A stretch of DNA of 12,330 nt from CBHWET01 sp966112985. Its GTDB lineage: Bacteria; Verrucomicrobiota; Verrucomicrobiia; Limisphaerales; JACDHS01. The first letter of the stretch is position 1. Each line of letters begins with the position of its first letter. The notes under the pieces are model-generated. The model did not search any database. It was given only the letters and a program-made list of their open reading frames with translations, and was not told the DNA's origin. Shown here piece after piece: positions 5,759-12,330 of this stretch. The translations under genes were made by a program, and so were the position numbers. The stretch covers positions 1 to 12,330 of the forward strand of contig CBHWET010000124.1 in NCBI GenBank assembly GCA_966112985.1, written 5' to 3'.

Positions 5759-6970
5759 TCAGTATGACCTTCGATACATGTATACATTTTGCAGGATGCC
5801 AATTGCGATCAACGAGCACAGCACTGAAGACCCGCCGTAAGAAAGCAGCGGCAGTGGCACGCCCGTCACAGGCATTATCCGGATGTTCATGCCGATATTT
5901 ATGAACACATGGCTGAAGAGCATCATAATGACGCCCACAGCCAGCAACTTACCGAGGCGATCGCGCGCCTCGCCGGCGATTCGTATTCCGCAGAATAGAA
6001 CCGCCGAATACAGCGTGATCACTAACACGCTGCCAATGAATCCTTTCTCCTCGGCAAGAACGGAGAAAATGAAGTCATTGTGCGCCACACTGCGCGGAAG
6101 GAACCCGAGGACGTTTTGTGTGCCCTGGCGCCAGCCCTGGCCAAACAAACGTCCTGAACCGACCGAAATGAGCGCCTGCTCGATGTTGTATGACTTGTCA
6201 CGTTGAGCAGCGCGCGCTTTTTGTTTCTCCGCCTCTGTGGCATCAGGCGAAGCAAAGTCTTGTCCGAAGAAAACCAACAAACGATCACGTTGATAACTTT
6301 CCAGAGGGATGCGGAAGTTTTTGGGAGCAAACAGGACATCTGCCACCAACAATCCAGCGAAAATAAAAATGGCTGCGAGCAATCGCACAATGAACTTTCT
6401 GGGGGTGCCAGCAACATACAGCATGGCGAAGCACATTGGCCACAGGACAAGAGCCGAACCAAGGTCAGGTTCTTTCAGGATCAAAGCAAATGGCAGGAGG
6501 GTCAGACCCAACGCTTTAAAAAAGTTTCTTGGGATTTTCAGTTCATCAGCGGGGCGGCTGAGGAAGTGTGCGAGGACGAAGATTAAAGAGAGTTTCGCAA
6601 ATTCTGACGGCTGTAGCTGAAATACTTTTAGATCGATCCAGCGTCGCGCGCCCCATCCGTGCGTTGTGCCGACATGCGGAATCAGTACTAAAACCAAAAG
6701 CAAAATGGTAAACCAGTACGCAACCAGGGCCCAGCGCGACAGGATGTGATAATCGATCACGCAAAGGGCCATCGCCGTGCCGAGTCCCAGGACGTACCAG
6801 ATAATCTGCCGGAAATAATATTGTTTGGACAGGGGCAGCAGTTCCTGCCCGTCATTCGCCATCGTCGCGCTGTAAACGAAGAATACGCCAAAGATCATCA
6901 ACCCGCCGATGGCGGCGAGCATCAGCCAATCAACTTTGGCGCGATCTGGTTTTAGCGTTGATTCAAACAT
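5759..6970 (-). CDS. rodA: Rod-shape SEDS glycosyltransferase RodA
   Basis: Polytopic SEDS-family peptidoglycan glycosyltransferase that polymerises lipid II for side-wall growth together with PBP2. It has 403 residues, typical for the family, with about ten hydrophobic segments. Family marks are HGWGARRWIDL (104-114) followed by FQLQPSEFAKL (117-127), LKEPDLGSAL (165-174), GSGRLFGQGWRQGTQ (271-285), LPRSVAHNDFIFSVLAEEKG (291-310), and RIMPVTGVPLPLLSYGGSS (364-382). D299 in HNDFIF lines up with the essential Asp262 of E. coli RodA. The long periplasmic loop (about 215-290) with a charged insert near 240-258 is seen. The ATG at 6970 is chosen because residues from there match the family start and it falls 1 base after the mrdA stop; an upstream in-frame start would overlap mrdA by 116 bases. 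Preceded by mrdA, followed by rng after 2 bases. Confidence 0.95.
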   Translation of the reverse strand: MFESTLKPDRAKVDWLMLAAIGGLMIFGVFFVYSATMANDGQELLPLSKQYYFRQIIWYVLGLGTAMALCVIDYHILSRWALVAYWFTILLLVLVLIPHVGTTHGWGARRWIDLKVFQLQPSEFAKLSLIFVLAHFLSRPADELKIPRNFFKALGLTLLPFALILKEPDLGSALVLWPMCFAMLYVAGTPRKFIVRLLAAIFIFAGLLVADVLFAPKNFRIPLESYQRDRLLVFFGQDFASPDATEAEKQKARAAQRDKSYNIEQALISVGSGRLFGQGWRQGTQNVLGFLPRSVAHNDFIFSVLAEEKGFIGSVLVITLYSAVLFCGIRIAGEARDRLGKLLAVGVIMMLFSHVFINIGMNIRIMPVTGVPLPLLSYGGSSVLCSLIAIGILQNVYMYRRSY

Positions 6971-6971
6971 T

Positions 6972-8954
6972 TTATAAAGCAGCGACGCGATCGGTCGTCG
7001 CACCCGGCGTCTCGAGTTTTTCGAGCTCGCGATAAATTTTTTCCGCAACGGGGGCGCACGTTCCACCGCCGGAACTTCCGCTTTCAACCATCACGACAAC
7101 CGCATACCGCGGATTTTCGTAGGGGGCATAGGAAACGAACCACGTGATATGATCCTTGAATCCGGGGCGGATGACTTCAGCGGTGCCGGTCTTTCCGCAA
7201 ACCTTGAATTCGTTTAAACGACGCTCACCGGATTTATGAAATGCTTTGTAGGCACTGCCACGAGGATCTTCGGTGTCAGCCAACATCGCCTCGCGGACGA
7301 TTTGCAAATTGCTCGCGCGAACGTGCAGGTCGCCGCGAAGCACGGGAGGAAACTCTTGCACAGTCGTTTCCGTGGGAATTTCTTCCTGCGGTTCGATGCG
7401 TTGGACCAGCCGGGGCTTATAAACTTTTCCGCCGTTGGCGATAGCCGAAGTCATGACTGCCATTTGCACGGGAGTCACCGCAAGGCGCCCCTGGCCAATG
7501 CAAATGTTTGCAGTATCGCCGTCGGACCAGCCGTTCTTCGAGATCCACTGCAGTGACGGAAAGATTCCTTTTTGTGTTTTGATACCGAGCGGAAGTTCCG
7601 TTGATTGGCCCAGAAAGAAACGATTCCCCATGTCGATGATCTGTTTAATGCCGACGTGCAGCCCGTGGTCGATAAAGTACGCGTTGCTCGATCTGGCGAA
7701 TGCGAGCTGGAAATCATAATCGCCGGCTTCCGCCAAATCCTCGATCTTGCTCCCTCCAACGTAGATGCAACCTTTTGGCGCGCGCGCTGGATCGACCTGC
7801 ACACGATAAATGGATTTTGGATCCAGTCCATTCTCCAACGCAGCGAGACCCGAAACGATTTTGAAGATGGAACCAGGAGGATAAACGCCTTGCACGGCGC
7901 GATTGAGCTGAGGCTTGAGAGATTCGTCGATCAGCCGGTCGCGTTCGTTGACGCGCATGCCAGTAATAAAGCCATTCGGATCAAAGGTAGGATTCGACGC
8001 CATCGCGATGATGTCACCGCTGTTCACATTCATCACGACGGCAGCCGCTTTTGCATCGCCGCCTAAAAAACTTGTACGTAGCGCCGACTCCGCAGCTTTC
8101 TGAATGTTCAGGTCAATCGTCAAAATGACGTTCTTCCCCGCTTCGGCCGGGTCTTTAATGCTCTCGTGCTGCCGGTATCCGAGGCGGTTGACGGTCACCC
8201 ATTTTTCGCCAGCCTTGCCGTGCAGCTCCTCATCGAAGGCACCTTCAATCCCGATCTCGCCTTTGAAGTCAACGAGCCGATAATCGAAATCGGACTTTTC
8301 ATCCTGCTTCGAATCATTGTTGCGAACGAGGTAACCGAGCCAATGTGCGCCCGCTTGTTTCGCCGGATAAACACGGACCGGTTGCAGTTCGAGGTCCAAC
8401 CCGGAACCATTGATTGGTTGTTCCTCAAAGCGCGCAATCTGGACGGAATTCAAATTCGCTGTGAGCGGAAAGGGGAGAATGCGCCGAGTTTCGTAGTGCC
8501 GGTTGAACTTGGACTGGTCGACGTTGATTGCCTGGCCAATTTGCCCACCGACTCTCGCACCTATATTACTGACTACGTTGTAACGCGCTGTGACTTCCAA
8601 TTTGTCGCGTTCGTCCTTGGTCAATTTCCGATGCAGTGCATTCGTCTGAGCGCGGTATTGCTTCACATACTCCGCCTGAAATTGTTTTCGCAGTTCTTCG
8701 ACGTAAACGCTGACGGTGTAGTTCGGGCGGTTCTCGGCAATAGGAGTTCCATTGCGGTCGAGAATTTTCCCACGGACGGCGGGAATGCGCACTGTCCGGA
8801 AAGACTGATCCATGTGCGATTCTGTGTACTCTTTGCCTTTGACGATCTGCACGTACCACAGCCGGAGGACCAGCACGAACATGGCGCAAAAAATCATCAG
8901 CGCAATCTTCTGCAGTGCGCTGTCGCCTTTTTTCAACTGGTCGATAACCAACAT
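6972..8954 (-). CDS. mrdA: Penicillin-binding protein 2, elongasome transpeptidase
   Basis: Class B penicillin-binding protein that cross-links new side-wall peptidoglycan in the periplasm and activates RodA. The 660 residues comprise a short cytosolic start, one membrane anchor (about 16-35), and a pedestal domain beginning with VRGKILDRNGTPIAEN (60-75), typical of PBP2. The pedestal carries an extra Lys/Arg-rich stretch around 88-125. The transpeptidase domain follows from about 275. All three active-site motifs are intact: S362-I-F-K365 in YPPGSIFK, S422-S-N424 in ARSSNAYF, and K588-T-G590 in CGKTGTAE. The region ICIGQGRLAVTPVQMA (484-499) is also standard. Length is close to the usual ~600-680. 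It sits between mreD (17-base gap upstream) and rodA (1-base gap downstream), so PBP2 and RodA are encoded side by side. There is no Shine-Dalgarno before the ATG; the leader is AT-rich. Confidence 0.95.
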   Translation of the reverse strand: MLVIDQLKKGDSALQKIALMIFCAMFVLVLRLWYVQIVKGKEYTESHMDQSFRTVRIPAVRGKILDRNGTPIAENRPNYTVSVYVEELRKQFQAEYVKQYRAQTNALHRKLTKDERDKLEVTARYNVVSNIGARVGGQIGQAINVDQSKFNRHYETRRILPFPLTANLNSVQIARFEEQPINGSGLDLELQPVRVYPAKQAGAHWLGYLVRNNDSKQDEKSDFDYRLVDFKGEIGIEGAFDEELHGKAGEKWVTVNRLGYRQHESIKDPAEAGKNVILTIDLNIQKAAESALRTSFLGGDAKAAAVVMNVNSGDIIAMASNPTFDPNGFITGMRVNERDRLIDESLKPQLNRAVQGVYPPGSIFKIVSGLAALENGLDPKSIYRVQVDPARAPKGCIYVGGSKIEDLAEAGDYDFQLAFARSSNAYFIDHGLHVGIKQIIDMGNRFFLGQSTELPLGIKTQKGIFPSLQWISKNGWSDGDTANICIGQGRLAVTPVQMAVMTSAIANGGKVYKPRLVQRIEPQEEIPTETTVQEFPPVLRGDLHVRASNLQIVREAMLADTEDPRGSAYKAFHKSGERRLNEFKVCGKTGTAEVIRPGFKDHITWFVSYAPYENPRYAVVVMVESGSSGGGTCAPVAEKIYRELEKLETPGATTDRVAAL

Positions 8955-8971
8955 TTTATTCGAATCAAATT

Positions 8972-9523
8972 CTAGTATCTGCCTCGCTTGATTTCGCGAT
9001 CCGGATGGAAACTCGGTTCTTTAATCGGCTGATAACTCAACGCCCGTTGAACTCGATCAAAAAACCCGAACGACACCGGTGTCAAAACCCCGCCCACGAG
9101 CGTCATGGCGGTCCATTGCCAAAGCGATGCCCAGCCAATGCGGGGAGATTCACCCAGCGCAATAATGATCACGAGTGTCATCAATGGCGCGGCGGCGCTT
9201 GCGAACAAACCGAAAAAGAATTGTGCGTTCGTATTTTCGCGCAGGAGAAAGCCGCGGTTATGATAAATCACGATTCCTATCAAGAGCAGTGGGAGGACGG
9301 AGGCGCCCAATGGATTGGCTGAAAGCGAATCAAACCACAGGCCACCGGTTAACGACAGCAGGACAATTAAAAACCAGCCATGTGTCAGCGCCGTATAAAC
9401 CATCAACATTGGCAACAAATCGATTTTTGCGCCGAGCAGGTTTGAGTAACCGGAGAATGCCGACTCAATGAAAACCGCGAGGAAAGCCGCGCACAAAATT
9501 AAAATGGGATTGAGCCAGTTCAT
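8972..9523 (-). CDS. mreD: Rod shape-determining membrane protein MreD
   Basis: A 183-residue polytopic inner-membrane protein of the elongasome that bridges MreB/MreC to RodA-PBP2. Five or so hydrophobic helices are visible: about 5-22, 34-62 (two close segments including LPMLMVYTAL), 74-90 (SVLPLLLIGIVIYH), 101-123 (FFFGLFASAAAPLMTLVIII) and 134-156 (WQWTAMTLVGGVLTPVSFGF), ending in a basic cytosolic tail. Sequence conservation in MreD is low, so the call rests on the membrane pattern, length (usual 160-190) and position directly after mreC. The ATG overlaps the mreC stop (ATGA, 9520-9523), implying coupled translation. The segment GGLWFDSLSANPLGASV (60-76) fits the family's typical xxD-x6-P-hG region. 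Confidence 0.85.
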   Translation of the reverse strand: MNWLNPILILCAAFLAVFIESAFSGYSNLLGAKIDLLPMLMVYTALTHGWFLIVLLSLTGGLWFDSLSANPLGASVLPLLLIGIVIYHNRGFLLRENTNAQFFFGLFASAAAPLMTLVIIIALGESPRIGWASLWQWTAMTLVGGVLTPVSFGFFDRVQRALSYQPIKEPSFHPDREIKRGRY

Positions 9524-10374
9524 TTCTGTGGTCCCGTTGCGGTATTGTTTCCCGGAAACATCACCCAGACTTCCTCGATAGAATTCATCCTCGCGAACAG
9601 TTCCACGCGCGCCTCTTTGCTGAGGCCATAATCGACGCTTCGGAGATCCACGATTTTGCCGATCGGAATACCACGCGGGAAAATGCCGCCTTCACCGCTG
9701 GTCGTCACGGTTTGTCCCGGCTTCACCGAGCTGATCCCCGAGAGATAGCTCAACGTGACCATATTGTTTTCCAAAGGATTAGAAGCGTTCGCCGTGATTA
9801 CACCCGTTTCACGGCCCGTCGCGGGAGTGCCTGTTTCAAGTATTGCCGCACCGACACGCAAATTCGGATCCCCCATCAAAAGCACCTGTGAACGGGTTGC
9901 GCCAACGGACGAGACGCGGCCGACCAATCCATCCACTGTTAGAACCGGGCAGTTAACCTGCACGCCATCTCGAGTGCCTCGGTCGATTTGAACAGTGCGC
10001 CACCAGTTGGCAGGATCATGGGCGATAACGTGGGCAAGCTTGAGATTCCAGGACGTTTGTCTTTGCCATCCGACGAGCAGCCGAAGCTGTGCGTTTTCAC
10101 GGGCAAGTTCCTGTGCCTGCTGGGCGTGAAATTTTAGCTGTTGATTTTCGCGGCGAAGGTCTTCGTTTTGCCGGATTAACTCACTGCGAGGAAGAACGGC
10201 GTTACCGGTTTTAACCGCCAGTTGTTGCGTCGAGCCAGCCAGACCGAACAGCGGGAGGAAAACTCCTCCTACAGACAGTTTCAATTTAGTCACGGTTTCG
10301 CTGGGCAGCTTAAATAAAACCAGCACCAGCAATATGACCGCGACCAACGCTATGTAATGCGGCCTCTTTAACAT
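9520..10374 (-). CDS. mreC: Rod shape-determining protein MreC
   Basis: Bitopic periplasmic protein of the elongasome that binds and activates PBP2. From the ATG at 10374 it has 284 residues: a short cytosolic basic start (LKRPH), one membrane helix at about 7-23, a coiled coil around 63-101 (ELIRQNEDLRRENQQLKFH and continuing), and the two-beta-barrel MreC domain at about 110-275. Family marks are VTVDGLVGRV-like LTVDGLVGRV (145-154), MGDPNLRVGA (167-176) and TSGEGGIFPRGIPIGKI (225-241). An in-frame GTG at 10383, three codons upstream, is a possible alternative start; no Shine-Dalgarno decides between them. The last codons overlap the start of mreD, and mreB ends 34 bases upstream. Usual length is 270-350, so it appears complete. 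Confidence 0.93.
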   Translation of the reverse strand: MLKRPHYIALVAVILLVLVLFKLPSETVTKLKLSVGGVFLPLFGLAGSTQQLAVKTGNAVLPRSELIRQNEDLRRENQQLKFHAQQAQELARENAQLRLLVGWQRQTSWNLKLAHVIAHDPANWWRTVQIDRGTRDGVQVNCPVLTVDGLVGRVSSVGATRSQVLLMGDPNLRVGAAILETGTPATGRETGVITANASNPLENNMVTLSYLSGISSVKPGQTVTTSGEGGIFPRGIPIGKIVDLRSVDYGLSKEARVELFARMNSIEEVWVMFPGNNTATGPQK

Positions 10375-10408
10375 TTCGCCCACTCAATCCGGGGCGAACG
10401 CAAATTGC

Positions 10409-11437
10409 TCAACTCTTGGAAGACGTAGCGACTCGTTGAATGATGTGCAGCTCCTGCAACACTCTGCCGGTACCGTTAGCCACGGCCGTGAGCGGATCAT
10501 CGGCAATGTGCACCGGCAACTCGGTTTCTTCAGCAACCAACCGGTCAATACCGCGCAACAAAGCGCCGCCGCCGGCCATCATAATGCCACGCTCAATCAG
10601 GTCACCGGACAATTCCGGTGGACACCGTTCCAGCGTCAGGCGAATGGACTCGAGAATCTGCGAAAGCGGTTCCCGCAAGGCTTCACGAATTTCTTCAGAA
10701 CGAATCGTTATGGTTTTTGGCAAACCGGCGCTTAAATCGCGCCCTTTCACTTCCATGGTCAGTTCCTGCTCCAGCGGAAAAGCAGAACCAATCTTAATTT
10801 TAATTTCTTCCGCTGTGCGTTCGCCAATCATTAAGTTGTAAGCCCGTTTCATGTGCGACACGATCGCGTCGTCAAATTCGTCCCCGCCCACGCGCAAGCT
10901 CTTGCTCAAAACAATGCCGGCCAGTGAAATAATTGCGATTTCGCAAGTTCCACCGCCCGTATCAACAATCATGTTGCCACCCGGCTCTTGTACCGGCAGG
11001 CCAACACCAATGGCCGAAGCCATCGGCTGAGGAATTAAATACACATCTCGCGCCCCGGCGTGCATGACGGAATCTTTGACAGCCCTTTTTTCAACTTCAG
11101 TTATCCCACTTGGAACAGCGACGACTACTCTCGGTGCAATCAGTTTCTTGTGATGAACCTTTTGAATGAAATATCGCAGCATTGCCTCGGTAATTTCGAA
11201 GTCGGCGATTACGCCGTCCTTCATAGGTCGAATGGCGACAATGTTCCCCGGAGTACGTCCCAGCATCATCTTCGCTTCGTTGCCCACCGCCAGAACGTTC
11301 GTAGTTCCGGCCTGGATCGCAACGACGGATGGCTCACGTAAAACAATTCCCTGGTCTCGAACATAGACGAGAGAATTGGCTGTTCCCAAATCGATACCGA
11401 TATCGTTTGAAAATAGGCTCTTTAATGAATCGAACAT
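10409..11437 (-). CDS. mreB: Rod shape-determining actin homologue MreB
   Basis: Actin-like ATPase forming membrane-bound antiparallel filaments that orient side-wall synthesis. It has 342 residues, normal for the family. Nucleotide-site motifs: phosphate 1 DIGIDLGTANS (12-22), phosphate 2 VDTGGGTCEIA (158-168), and adenosine AGGGALLRGI (288-297). Also typical are MKDGVIADFEITEAMLRYFI (72-91), AVPSGITEVEKRAV (107-120), RVGGDEFDDAI (182-192), and an N-terminal FDSLKSLFS that could form the short membrane-binding helix. An oddity is LIPQPMASAIG (134-144): the family normally has EE before PMA. The ATG at 11437 is preferred to an in-frame start at 11515 because MreB proteins begin here. A weak promoter-like pair lies upstream on the minus strand (TTGATT at 11490-11485 and TTTAAC at 11468-11463, 16-bp spacing). 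It is the first gene of the operon. Confidence 0.96.
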   Translation of the reverse strand: MFDSLKSLFSNDIGIDLGTANSLVYVRDQGIVLREPSVVAIQAGTTNVLAVGNEAKMMLGRTPGNIVAIRPMKDGVIADFEITEAMLRYFIQKVHHKKLIAPRVVVAVPSGITEVEKRAVKDSVMHAGARDVYLIPQPMASAIGVGLPVQEPGGNMIVDTGGGTCEIAIISLAGIVLSKSLRVGGDEFDDAIVSHMKRAYNLMIGERTAEEIKIKIGSAFPLEQELTMEVKGRDLSAGLPKTITIRSEEIREALREPLSQILESIRLTLERCPPELSGDLIERGIMMAGGGALLRGIDRLVAEETELPVHIADDPLTAVANGTGRVLQELHIIQRVATSSKS

Positions 11438-11548
11438 GTACGTTTGCCTACAACGGGAGCTAGTTAAAGAGGGATATCCTTTGGAATCAAGCCTATTGAG
11501 GGAAAAATGTTTCACACTGTGAGGGCAAAACTGAGCAGTCTTGTTTTT
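11438..11548 (-). promoter_or_regulatory. Presumed mreB operon leader and promoter region
   Basis: This gene-free stretch lies between mreB and the repeat to its right, and must carry or border the promoter of the six-gene operon. The only candidate pair I see is TTGATT (11490-11485) with TTTAAC (11468-11463), each four of six to consensus with a 16-bp gap. It would give a leader of about 20 bases. This is weak evidence, and a promoter inside or beyond the repeat is equally possible. Confidence 0.3.
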
Positions 11549-11550
11549 CT

Positions 11551-11711
11551 AAAGCTCCAAGCGTCCAACATCCAAGCACCAATGAAATTCCAATCTCCAA
11601 GATTCAAAAGGGCTAGGCGTTTCAAGCGCTTATTGGAGCTTGGTGGTTGGAGATTCTCTGGAGCTTGGATGTTGGAATTTGGAGGTTTAACAATCGTTGG
11701 CATTTGGAGTT
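11551..11711. repeat. TCCAA/TTGGA-word palindromic repeat, copy 2
   Basis: A long imperfect inverted repeat with arms about 11551-11606 and 11627-11711. Within it CCAACATCCAAGC (11565-11577) pairs perfectly with 11663-11675, and AATCTCCAA (11592-11600) with 11647-11655. The left side is made of TCCAA words and the right side of TTGGA words, with GGAGCTTGG recurring. It shares word blocks with the element at 1209-1336, so it belongs to a dispersed repeat family. Open frames across it on both strands encode only the repeat words and are not credible genes. Confidence 0.8.
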
Positions 11712-12040
11712 TTCCCGCTCCTGCGCGACGTTCTTTCATGAAACCGCGCGCCAAGATTCCCGAAAACCCGCAAAAAACCTCCGGCGAACTCCGCCGTTAC
11801 AGCGGCGGAGGACTCCAAACCGAACCCGTTGCTAATGCCGAAAGTCCCCAAGGCAGTTCCGAGGACCCCGCCACCACCCCTCCCGGTCCCACCGAACGAC
11901 TGGCCTCCAATCGTAAAAAGCGCCTGACGTGACCTGTCGGGTCATCGAATTCGACCCGTCCCCGTTGGAGTTCACGCTTCAGCGTGTCCGTTCGGCTGAT
12001 TTCTCCCGAGAGCGCCGCTCTCCGCGTTAAAATGACTTTG

Positions 12041-12064
12041 AACCTTGAACGTGGAACCTTGAAC
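12041..12064. repeat. Short direct repeat
   Basis: AACCTTGAAC occurs twice, at 12041-12050 and 12055-12064, separated by GTGG. It has the same word-like style as the other spacer repeats in the window. Confidence 0.7.
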
Positions 12065-12066
12065 TC

Positions 12067-12092
12067 GAAATTCAGCTAAGTAGCTGAATTTC
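12067..12092. repeat. Perfect 12-bp palindrome with 2-base loop
   Basis: GAAATTCAGCTA (12067-12078) is followed by AG and then its exact reverse complement (12081-12092). It is AT-rich and nearly dyad-symmetric, which would suit a protein operator or a cruciform as much as an RNA hairpin. Confidence 0.85.
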
Positions 12093-12226
12093 AGACTCCT
12101 ATAAGAACCCATCCCGCCGGATACGTCGTTTCCGGAGACTTCTAAAACCTTCCAGCAAGGTTCTGGACCTCTTTCGGAGATTTCTGAGGCCGTCCGTCCG
12201 CCGACGGACGAGTTTTCCGGACTTCT
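12089..12226 (+). repeat. Degenerate motif recurring every ~40-43 bp
   Basis: TTTCCGGAGACTTCT at 12129-12143 is echoed by TTTCGGAGATTTCT (12172-12185) and TTTCCGGACTTCT (12214-12226), with a weaker copy TTTCAGACTCCT at 12089-12100. Start-to-start distances are 40, 43 and 42. Between successive copies lie unrelated hairpins (12146-12162 and 12191-12210), so the unit seems to be a conserved linker plus a variable stem. Confidence 0.5.
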
Positions 12227-12330
12227 GAAGACGCGTATCCACGTGGTTACCATCCCAACCGGGCTTTAAACCCCGTCCGACCGCCGGTTTTCATCCATTT
12301 TCCGTCCGGAAAGGGTCTATCCAGGCGGAT

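Larger units (their letters stand above)
11712..12330. other. Gene-free stretch rich in short hairpins
   Basis: About 620 bases with no supportable gene. The plus strand is C-rich and holds many small palindromes: 11789-11796/11803-11810 (8 bp, 6-base loop), 11938-11943/11953-11958 (6 bp), 11973-11978/11981-11986 (6 bp, 2-base loop), 12008-12014/12016-12022 (7 bp around one base), 12067-12092, 12146-12151/12157-12162 (6 bp) and 12191-12198/12203-12210 (8 bp). It may be the leader of a gene to the right, a structured RNA, or an accumulation site of palindromic repeats. None has a clear T-tract, so they do not look like terminators. Confidence 0.6.

Noticed and set aside
5757..7087. Longer versions of rodA (start 7087), RNase E/G (start 5819) and mreB (start 11515)
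   Set aside because: The upstream in-frame starts would add residues that overlap the preceding gene or precede the known family N-terminus and do not resemble the families. Starts at 6970, 5756 and 11437 give tight junctions and normal lengths.
8166..8975. Plus-strand open frame of 269 codons opposite the PBP2 gene
   Set aside because: It is entirely antisense to mrdA, which has all three transpeptidase motifs intact; no independent evidence supports a gene.
11738..11932. Small open frame of 64 codons starting MKPRAKIPENPQ on the plus strand
   Set aside because: It is Pro/Ser/Thr-rich with no recognisable domain, contains an 8-bp hairpin and lies in hairpin-rich spacer DNA. Its start directly follows the palindromic repeat without a ribosome site. 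A real small protein cannot be excluded but I cannot support it.
12089..12226. Possible CRISPR array
   Set aside because: The repeats are short (13-15 bases), degenerate and only three or four in number, and the intervening sequences contain hairpins. No cas gene is in the window.
11972..12253. Minus-strand open frame of 93 codons across the periodic repeats
   Set aside because: It runs through the perfect palindrome, the AACCTTGAAC direct repeat and several hairpins. The translation has no protein-like pattern and looks like chance.

Overview
This window looks like chromosomal DNA of a free-living, Gram-negative-type bacterium, most likely a member of the Verrucomicrobiota (Pedosphaera/Limisphaerales-like). 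That placement is inference. It rests on the flavour of the ECF sigma / anti-sigma / secreted-protein operon, on a complete rod-shape cluster with a fused-in RNase E/G gene, on very few recognisable Shine-Dalgarno sites, and on spacers full of word-like palindromic repeats. No rRNA, tRNA, CRISPR array, transposase or phage gene was recognised.

Left block (1-2044): three minus-strand genes read leftward, a one-domain cupin (819-1187), a glutaredoxin-like protein (480-728) and the N-terminal third of lipoyl synthase LipA (1-398, cut by the window edge). Each spacer between them is almost entirely filled by an inverted repeat. Across a 195-bp divergent spacer that carries a TCCAA/TTGGA-word repeat lies histidine-biosynthesis gene hisB (1382-2044, plus strand), which has two apparent insertions.

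Middle block (2085-3654): a translationally coupled three-gene operon with ATGA overlaps at both junctions encodes an ECF sigma factor, a single-pass membrane anti-sigma factor without zinc ligands, and a small exported protein of unknown function. A strong hairpin at 3703-3730 serves as a shared terminator between this operon and the convergent cluster to its right.

Right block (3756-11437): a compact minus-strand operon mreB-mreC-mreD-mrdA(PBP2)-rodA-rng. It encodes the elongasome: the MreB filament, the MreC/MreD membrane link, and the RodA glycosyltransferase with its partner PBP2 transpeptidase, followed by an RNase E/G-family endoribonuclease. The MreB copy has Pro-Gln where the family usually has Glu-Glu in a motif near the nucleotide site.

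The last ~890 bases (11438-12330) hold no convincing gene. They contain a second copy of the TCCAA/TTGGA palindrome and then a dense series of short hairpins, including a perfect 12-bp palindrome and a motif recurring every ~40-43 bp.
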